Below are positions 1 to 7,100 of a DNA stretch of 64,000 nt, one piece after another. Position 1 is the first letter of the stretch, and each line of letters starts with the position of its first letter. Below the pieces are notes generated by a model. That model had not been told where the DNA came from, did not search any database, and was given only the letters and a program-made list of their open reading frames with translations. The position numbers and the translations under genes are program-made. Origin of the DNA: Streptomyces parvus (GTDB taxonomy: Bacteria; Actinomycetota; Actinomycetes; Streptomycetales; Streptomycetaceae); contig NZ_CP135079.1 of the NCBI RefSeq assembly GCF_032121415.1, forward strand, positions 4,526,001 through 4,590,000. Direction: 5' to 3'.

Positions 1-1126
1 GCCGGACCGCCGGATGCTCCGGATCCAGCGGTACGTGGACGGCGTCCGCCTTCAGCACGGCGAGCATCGCCGCCACCAGGTCCGTCGAGCGGGGCAGGCA
101 GAGCCCGACCAGATCACCGGGGCGGACCCCGTGGGCGTACAGACCGTCGGCCAACGCCTCGGCACGGGCGTCCAGTTCGCCGTAGGAGAGCGTGGTGGAC
201 CCGGCGGTGAGCGCGGGGGCGTCGGGGCGGGCGGCAGCCCGCGCGGCGAAGGCTTCGTCGATGCGGAGGGGGGAGGGGGCCGGGGGCGCGGGGCGGGCTC
301 CGAGGGTCAGTTGTTCGGCCGACTCCGCCTCGCTCAGCGGATCCAGCCGAGAGAGCGGGGTGGTGGCCGGGCGGACCAGCAACTGGTGCCGGATGCGCTC
401 CACTTGCCGGACCGGTACGGGAAGGGCGTCCCGGCCGGCCGGCAGGGCGGCGGGCCCGTCGCCCGCCATCACCTCCAGCGAGGGCGGCTCCTCCCCGTCG
501 GCCGGGGCGGCCGGCTCGGTGGCCAGCAGCTCCGCGACCGTACGGCCGGGGGACAGGTCCGCCGGGAATACCGCGTACCCGTCGAGCGGCCCCAGTGCGT
601 ACGGCGGCCGGTCCCGGGCGGGCGCGGGGACGGTGACGCGCACCGCGGTCGCCCCCTCGTACCGCCCGACGGTGAGCGCGAGCGCGGAGGCGAGGCGGCG
701 GGTCTCCTCGTCGAGGCGCAGGTCGAGCGGGAGCGGCCCGGCGAGCGGCGTCACCGCATCCGGGGCCTGATCGCCCCGCAGCACCCGGGCGACGACCCGC
801 AGCGAACGCGCGTCCAGAGCGGATGCGTCGGCCGTCAGGACGAGATCGGGGCCCGCGGCCGCCCCTTCCCGCCGCTCGTCCGCGTACCGCAGCAGCACCG
901 CGCGCAGCCGGTGGCCGGATGCGACGGGGCGGCTCGCCTCGGCCGCACGCCGTCGGGCCGCCGCGCCGGATGCGGCCGGGGCGGGCACGGACTCCGTCCA
1001 GAGCCGGGGGTGGCGGCGGTCCCCGGGCCACCACAGCTCGGCCGCCGCCGTGAGGGTGGCGGCAAGCGCGGCGTCGGTGGTGGCCGAGGGCAGGCGGACC
1101 GTCAGGCTGTGCTGGGCAGGCGGCAC
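1..1126 (-). CDS. NRPS, degenerate C domain + adenylation domain (partial, continues beyond left edge)
   Basis: The protein runs off the window after 375 residues. From about residue 310 the sequence is the start of an amino-acid adenylation domain: an LSYGELDARAEALA stretch (A1-like region) and LKADAVHVPLDPEHP near residue 363 (A2). The first roughly 290 residues match the N-lobe of a condensation domain only weakly: LRAVLLRYADE, and later LGPLDGYAVFPADLSPG. The HHxxxDG catalytic motif is replaced by TADASALDARS near residues 99-105, and the region is shorter than a normal C domain. I chose GTG at 1126 because GGAGGAG lies 8 bases upstream. It follows the SDR stop by 37 bp and ends the visible operon. 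Inferred role: selects and loads an amino acid, and the upstream protein's terminal C domain probably makes the bond. A substrate cannot be predicted because the specificity residues lie outside the window. Confidence 0.85.
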   Translation of the reverse strand, partial: MPPAQHSLTVRLPSATTDAALAATLTAAAELWWPGDRRHPRLWTESVPAPAASGAAARRRAAEASRPVASGHRLRAVLLRYADERREGAAAGPDLVLTADASALDARSLRVVARVLRGDQAPDAVTPLAGPLPLDLRLDEETRRLASALALTVGRYEGATAVRVTVPAPARDRPPYALGPLDGYAVFPADLSPGRTVAELLATEPAAPADGEEPPSLEVMAGDGPAALPAGRDALPVPVRQVERIRHQLLVRPATTPLSRLDPLSEAESAEQLTLGARPAPPAPSPLRIDEAFAARAAARPDAPALTAGSTTLSYGELDARAEALADGLYAHGVRPGDLVGLCLPRSTDLVAAMLAVLKADAVHVPLDPEHPAVR

Positions 1127-1163
1127 GTGCGCAACTCCTCCGAGGCGAAAGGGAGACAGGGGG

Positions 1164-2036
1164 TCAGCGGGCGGTGAAACCGCCGTCCACGGTGACCACG
1201 CTGCCGGTCACCTGCCGGGATGCGTCCGTGGCCAGCCAGAGCACCGCGTCCGCCACATCGCCCGGCTCCACGAGCGCGTTCATCGGCTGGTCCCGCACGA
1301 AGGCCTCCTCGTGCTCCGCCACCGGCACCTCCAGCGCGCGGGCGATCTCCGCCAGCATCCGGCCCTCCATCGCCTCGTCGTCGCGCACCGAGCCCGGACA
1401 GACCGCGTTGACCCGGACCTTGCGGGGCGCGTAGTCCAGGGCCACCGCTTTCGTCAGGCCCACCAGACCGTGCTTCGCCGCGACGTACCCCGCGAAGTGC
1501 CGGTAGCCCACCAGCCCCGCCGTCGAGGCGACGTTGACGATCGAACCGGACCCCTGGGCGACCATCCGGGCCCCCACCGCACGGATCGCCCGCCACGCGC
1601 CACCCAGGTCGACATCGATCATCAGCTGCCATTCGGCCTCGGTGATCTCGTGCGCCGGTCGGCCCGAAGGAGCGGCGATACCCGCGTTGTTGACCAGGAC
1701 GTCGATGCGCCCGAACCGCTCCTCCGTCGCCTCCGCCGCAGCCTCCAGCGCCGCCAGGTCCCGCACATCGGCCTGCCGGGTCAGCACGGCGGACCCCGCC
1801 TCGCGGCAGAGGTCCGCGGTGTGGGCGAGCTGCGAGGCCGAGCCGAGCGGGTACGGCACCCCGGGCAGCTCGCCCGCCACGTCCAGCAGCATCAGGTCCG
1901 CCCCCTCACGGGCGAACGCCAGGGCGCAGGCCCGGCCGAGACCGCGCGCCGCCCCCGTGACCACCGCAGACCGCCCGGCCAGCCGCCCCGCGCCACGGCC
2001 GGTCACCGGCCCCGTGCCCGTACCGTCGCCGGTCAC
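1164..2036 (-). CDS. SDR family oxidoreductase in the biosynthetic operon
   Basis: A 290-residue short-chain dehydrogenase/reductase. Visible motifs are the dinucleotide-binding TGAARGLG at about residues 27-34, NNAG, a catalytic Ser region and YVAAK near residues 183-187. After the second beta strand (LLDVAG) there is an extra segment containing VPYPLGSASQLAHT. A similar insertion is typical of SDRs that hold NAD tightly (the mycofactocin-coupled group), so a non-exchangeable cofactor is possible but unproven. GTG at 2036 was chosen because it overlaps the thioesterase stop as GTGA, implying translational coupling; a second in-frame GTG at 2006 would shorten the N-terminus by ten residues. 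Likely role: oxidation or reduction of a hydroxyl/keto group on the peptide or its building block. Confidence 0.85.
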   Translation of the reverse strand: MTGDGTGTGPVTGRGAGRLAGRSAVVTGAARGLGRACALAFAREGADLMLLDVAGELPGVPYPLGSASQLAHTADLCREAGSAVLTRQADVRDLAALEAAAEATEERFGRIDVLVNNAGIAAPSGRPAHEITEAEWQLMIDVDLGGAWRAIRAVGARMVAQGSGSIVNVASTAGLVGYRHFAGYVAAKHGLVGLTKAVALDYAPRKVRVNAVCPGSVRDDEAMEGRMLAEIARALEVPVAEHEEAFVRDQPMNALVEPGDVADAVLWLATDASRQVTGSVVTVDGGFTAR

Positions 2037-2773
2037 CGGCCCCTCGCCGCTCGGACCTCGGCTGCCACCAGCTCCAGCAGTTCGTCCGGCCGCTCGGCCA
2101 GATACATGTGCCCGCCGGCCGGCTCGGCCACCGTCAGCTTTCCCGTCGTCGCCCGGCCCCATTCGGCCGCCTCCGCCGCCCCCACGAGGGTGTCCTCCCG
2201 GCCCCGGACCGCGAGGACGGGGACGCTCAACGGGCTTTCCGTGGACGGGACATACGTCTCGTGAAGCCGGACGTCCGCCCGCAGCGCCGGCAGCAGCAGC
2301 TCCCGCATCTCCGGGTCCGCGAGCGCCGGGTGGTCGTACCCGGCGAACGCCCGGACCCGGGCGGCGAACTCCTCGTCCGGCAGTCCGTCCGCCCGGTCCG
2401 TGCGCGGCGTCCAGGGGCCGGGCGCGCCGCTGACGACGAGCGCGGCCAGGCGGACGGGCCCTGCCGCCCGCTCGATCCGGTGCGCCAGCTCGTACGCGAG
2501 CACCGCGCCCATGCTGTGCCCGAACAGCACGACCTGGCTGCCGCCCCCGTCCCCCTCCGCCCCGCCGAGCGCCGCCGTCACCTGCGCGTACGCGTCGTCG
2601 ACGGCTGGGGCCGCCGCATCGTACGCGGGCTCCGGGAACCGCTTCTCGCGGCCCGGCAGGGATACCGGGAGGATGCGCAGCCCCTCCGGCGCCCCCTTCT
2701 GCCAGGGCGTGAAGAAGGAGGGTCCCGCTCCGGCGAAGGGCAGGCAGATGAGGACGGTGTCTTCGGCGGCCAC
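2033..2773 (-). CDS. Type II thioesterase (alpha/beta hydrolase) of the PKS/NRPS operon
   Basis: A 246-residue external thioesterase. It begins with the family-typical LICLPFAGAGPSFF, has the nucleophile elbow GHSMG with Ser near residue 88, an Asp in RGREDTLVG near 194 and a His in GGHMYL near 222. This is a full catalytic triad and normal length for the family. Such enzymes free stalled or misprimed acyl groups from carrier proteins. GTG at 2773 is preceded by an AGGA-type ribosome site, and the gene lies 38 bp after the aminopeptidase stop. No cis-acting TE domain is visible in the window, so release may depend on sequence beyond the left edge, or this enzyme may also release product. Confidence 0.9.
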   Translation of the reverse strand: MAAEDTVLICLPFAGAGPSFFTPWQKGAPEGLRILPVSLPGREKRFPEPAYDAAAPAVDDAYAQVTAALGGAEGDGGGSQVVLFGHSMGAVLAYELAHRIERAAGPVRLAALVVSGAPGPWTPRTDRADGLPDEEFAARVRAFAGYDHPALADPEMRELLLPALRADVRLHETYVPSTESPLSVPVLAVRGREDTLVGAAEAAEWGRATTGKLTVAEPAGGHMYLAERPDELLELVAAEVRAARGR

Positions 2774-2811
2774 GATCGTTCCTGTTCTCTTCCTCTTCCA
2801 CCGGGGTCCGG

Positions 2812-4113
2812 TCAGTCCCCGACCATGATCGTCGTGAGGATCGCGGCGAGGTAGCCCGGGTCGCTGACCCCGCACAGCTCCCGCGCCGAGTGCATCGACA
2901 GGCCCGGCACCCCGACGTCCACCGTGGTGACGCCGAGACGGGCCGCCGTGAGCGGGCCGATCGACGTGCCGCAGGGCATCGCGTTGTTGGAGACGAACGG
3001 CTGCCAGGGGGCACCGACCCGCTCGGCCGCCGCCGTGAACATCGCGATGCCGGTGGAGTCGGTGGCGTAGCGCTGGTTGACGTTCACCTTGACGGTGGGG
3101 CCGCCGTTGGGCAGCGGGCGGTGGTCGGGGTCGTGCCGCTCGGAGTAGTTCGGGTGCACCGCGTGTGCCATGTCGGCGGAGACGCAGAACGCGCCCGCCA
3201 GCGCCCGTGACCAGTCCTCGTCGCTGCCGCCGCGCGCCGAGACGGAACGCGACAGGATCCGCTCCAGCAGCGGGCTCTGCGCGCCCGTCTCGGAACCGCT
3301 GCCGACCTCCTCGTGGTCGAAGGCGGCCAGTACGGGGACGAACGCGGGCCGGGTCGCCCCCGTCGCCGCGTCCACCAGCGCGGTGACCCCGGCGTGCACC
3401 GAGATCTGGTTGTCGAGGCGCGAGGCGACCACGAACTCCCGGTCCACGCCCAGGTATCCGGGCGGCTGGATGTCGTGCAGCATCAGGTCCCAGCCCAGGA
3501 CGTCCGCCGGGTCCTCACCGGCCGCCGCCGCGACCCGGCGCAGCAGTTCGCCCTCCCGCGCGTCGCCCAGCGCCCAGATCGGCGCGATGTGCCGCTGTCG
3601 GTCCAGCGCCACGCCCTCGTTCACCGAACGGTCCAGGTGGATCGCCAACTGGGGTACGCGCAGCAGGGGTTCGTCGATCTGAACGAGCCGGCTGCGCGGC
3701 ACACCGTCGGAGCCGCGCAGCGCGAGCCGGCCGGAGATGCCGAGGTCCCGGTCGAGCCAGGTGTTCAGCGGCACCCCGCCGTAGATCTCCACCCCGATCT
3801 GCCGCCACCCCGAAGTCCCGGTGTCCGGAGCGGGTTTGATCCGCAGATTCGGGGAGTCGGTGTGGGTGCCGACGATCCGGAACGGGGTGTGGGCGGGCGC
3901 GTCCTCGGGGACGTACCAGGCGATCAGCGCACCGGCGCGGCAGACGAACAGGCCGCCGGCCGCCCCGGTCCAGTCGTCGGTGCCGCGCAGTTCACGGAAC
4001 CCGGCCTTCTCCAGACGCTGGGCCGCACTGGCAACCACGTGGTACGGGGACGGGCTGGCGGCGATGAAGGAGAGCAGGTCGTCGGTGTGGCTGCGGTGGG
4101 GGGCCGGAGTCAT
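2812..4113 (-). CDS. M18 family zinc aminopeptidase embedded in the PKS/NRPS operon
   Basis: A 433-residue protein of the M18 (aspartyl aminopeptidase / ApeB) family, full length. The dinuclear zinc-site residues all appear present: HTD in GTHTDSPNLRIKP near residue 83, Asp in RLDNQIS near 235, the Glu pair in DHEEVGS near 267, Asp in SADMAHAVHP near 313 and His in SMHSARELC near 406. It should therefore be active, hydrolysing N-terminal residues from peptides in the cytoplasm. Its ATG overlaps the stop of the large aminotransferase/NRPS gene as ATGA, so it is translated with the assembly line and is not a stray housekeeping gene. Possible roles are self-resistance as a tolerant copy of a target of the product, or trimming of a precursor peptide. 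Both are inference. Confidence 0.93.
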   Translation of the reverse strand: MTPAPHRSHTDDLLSFIAASPSPYHVVASAAQRLEKAGFRELRGTDDWTGAAGGLFVCRAGALIAWYVPEDAPAHTPFRIVGTHTDSPNLRIKPAPDTGTSGWRQIGVEIYGGVPLNTWLDRDLGISGRLALRGSDGVPRSRLVQIDEPLLRVPQLAIHLDRSVNEGVALDRQRHIAPIWALGDAREGELLRRVAAAAGEDPADVLGWDLMLHDIQPPGYLGVDREFVVASRLDNQISVHAGVTALVDAATGATRPAFVPVLAAFDHEEVGSGSETGAQSPLLERILSRSVSARGGSDEDWSRALAGAFCVSADMAHAVHPNYSERHDPDHRPLPNGGPTVKVNVNQRYATDSTGIAMFTAAAERVGAPWQPFVSNNAMPCGTSIGPLTAARLGVTTVDVGVPGLSMHSARELCGVSDPGYLAAILTTIMVGD

Positions 4114-7100
4114 ACGGCGTCCGCCTTTCCGGTGTTCGGCAATGACTGGGAGGGTGACGGTCCGCCGGGCTGGTCGGGCCCGGCGCTGGCGCCCTGGGCG
4201 GAGCCCCCGGAGCCTTGGCCCGAGGGCCCCCGCGAGGGGCGCTCCCCGAGGAGTTCGCGCACCGGCCGGTCGGGCCGGGCGCAGAACTCCGCGAGCAGGT
4301 CGGTGTACGACGCGAGAAGGTCGTGGGCGGTCGTGTGGTCCCACAGGTCGGTGGAGAATTCCAGGAACGTTCGATAACCCTTCGCGGCGTCCCGGCGCGG
4401 CGCAAGCCCGAAGCACAGCTCGCTGCGGGAAAGCGGCGGTGCCAGATCGGCCACCTCGACCCGCAGCCCGGGGATCTCGATGTCCGTGTCGACGGAGTTC
4501 TGGAAGGCCAGGACGTGCGGCACCCGGTCGGGGACGCTGACAGCGCCCGCGTCCCGCATCGCCTGCATGATGCGGGCCGTGGGCAGCACATGCGCCATGG
4601 CGCCGAGCGCCCCCGCCCCCGTCCGCACCGCGAGCTCCGCGCACGTCTCCCCAAGATTGGCTGAATCCAGCCGTACGCGGACCATCACCGCTGTCGACGT
4701 CATCGCCACGAGCGACTCCGACGCGGTGCCCTCGCGGTTGGCGTACGGCACGCTCAGCAAGGTGTCCTCCTCGCCCGACAGCCGGGTCAGGAACACCCCG
4801 AGGGCGGCCGCGGCGACGGCGAAGGGGGTGGTGTGCCGGTCGGCAGCGAGCCTCTCCACCGCCGCCCGCAGGCCGCCCGACGCGACCCCGCGCACCGTGT
4901 CCCCGTGCCCGCTCAGCTTCTGCGGACGCGGCCGGTCCGTCGGTACGGGGACGGCGGACGGCACCCCGTCCAGATAGCGGGCGCAGAACGCGGCCCGCTC
5001 CTCCTCGGCCCCGGGATCGTGGTGTTCCCGCTGCCACCGGGCGTACCCCGGCGCCTGCATCGCCGGATCGGGCAGACCGTGCGGGACGCCCGCGGCGGCC
5101 GCCGTGTACAGCGCGGCGATCTCCGCGAGCAGCAGGGACAGCGACCAGCCGTCGGCGCACACGTGGTGCAGGACGAACATCAGCTCCCAGCGGTCCTCCT
5201 CCACCCGCAGCAGCCGCAGCCGGGGCAGCAGGGGCCGCCCCGGCTCGAAGGGGGCCGCAGCGTCCGCCCGGCACAGGGCGTCCGCCCGGGGCCGCCGCTC
5301 GCCGGCGGGCAGCGCCGTCAGATCCTCCACCGGCAACGCCACCGGCCCCGCCGCCACGACCTCCTGCCACCAGGGCCCGTCCGGCGCGTCCTCCTGGACG
5401 AACCGGGTGCGCAGCGCGTCGTGCCGGGCGATCACCTCGGAGACGGCGGACCGCAGGGCCGCCGGATCCAGCGCCCCGGTGAACGTGATCCGCGTGGGGA
5501 TGTTCCACACGGCGGGGTCGGGCATGGCGTGGTGCCCGGCGATCATGCGGGCCTGCTGGTCGCTGACCGGGGCGCGGTCGACGACAGCGGTGTCCTCGGC
5601 GGCGTCGGCGTCGGCGGCGCTGTCCTCCGCCGCTGCGGTGGGCCCGTCGCCGGTCACCAGCTGCGCGGTCATGGCCCGCAGCGTGGCCTCGGCGAAGAAG
5701 TCCACCAGCGGGTAGTCGACGCCGAGGGTGTCCCGGACCCGGTTCACGAGGCGGATCGCGGCGATCGAATTGCCGCCCAGGTCGAAGAAGTTGCTGTCGT
5801 CGGGGAAGCCGCGCGCATCGAGGACGGAGTCCCAGATCTCGCGGAGGAGGGCGGCGTCCGGGGAGGGCTTCCCGCGCCGGGCGGCCGGCTCGTGCGGTGA
5901 GTGCTTCTCGCGGGGGACGGCCTCCTCGCCGGGTGCGGGCTCCTCGCGCGGGGCGGCTGTCACCGCCTCCAACTGCTCCTCCAGCTCGGCGAGATACCCC
6001 GTCGCCGTCGCCGCGTCGAACAGGTCCGCGTCGTAGCGCAGCCGCAGCCGCAGGCTCCCGTCCGGGCAGCGGGTGGCCATCAGCGCCAGCTCCAGCGGCG
6101 CCGATTCCGTCCCGGCCGCCACCCCGTCCGCCCGCAGCCCGGGCAGGTCGATTCCGGCCAGCGCCGCGCGGTCCAGATCGACCGAAACCGTCACCAGCGG
6201 CCGCGGGTTCCCCGGGTCGGGGTGGACGGCGGCGACCAGCGCGTCCAGGTCCACCCCGCTGTGCTCCTCCGCCGCGAACAGCGCCCGGCCGGTGGCCCGT
6301 ACGGCCTCCGGCAGCGGGGTGGAGTCGGTTGCGGACAGCGACAGCGGCAGCAGGGCCACATGGAAGCCCACCGTGTCCGCCATCGAAGGCCGCCGCCGCC
6401 CGAACGTCGTGCCCAGCAGGAACGCGTCCTGCCCCGACCGCCGCCGCAGCACCAGCTGCCAGGCCGTGCACAGCGTGGCGAACAGCGTCACGCCCTGCTG
6501 CCCGCTCCACTCCCGCAGCCGGTCCGCCCGCTCCCGGCCCAGGGTCCGGGCCACCGCCCCTCCGTGGCCCGCCACCCGGCGCCCTCGCGGCCGGTCCGTC
6601 GGCACGGACAGCACCGGGGGCTTCTCGCCCAGCAGCCCGCGCCACCAGGCCAGGTCGGCCGGGTCGTGCGGCGGCTCGGGGGCCCCGACGGTCGTTCCGG
6701 CGGACCGTGCGAAGACCGGCGGGCGCCCGGCGCGGGCCGCCGTGTACAGCTCCCGGAGGTCCCCGGCGACCAGCGCGGCCGAGTGCGCGTCGGTTACGAT
6801 GTGGTGCATACCGAGGACCAGCACGTGGTCGTCCTCGGCCAGCCGGAGCAGCCGGGGCGTGAACAGCGGCCCCCCGGCCAGGTCGTAGGCACGGTGGCTC
6901 TCCTCGGAGAGCAGCGCCTCGATCGCCTCGTCCGGGTCCTGCCCCCGCGCGTCGGACACCGCCAACGGGATGCGGAGCCCGTCGCGGACGACCTGGACGA
7001 CGCCCGCCTCGTCCTCGCCCCGGAACACCGTTCGCAGCCCCGGGTGCCGTTCGACCAGCCCGTCCACCGCCGCCCGCAGCGCCGGCACGTCCAGCGGGCC

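Noticed and set aside
14..1177. Long plus-strand open frames over the biosynthetic cluster
   Set aside because: They read Arg/Gly/Pro-rich sequence with no domain and lie opposite the NRPS/PKS coding frames; GC-rich codon bias leaves several frames open.
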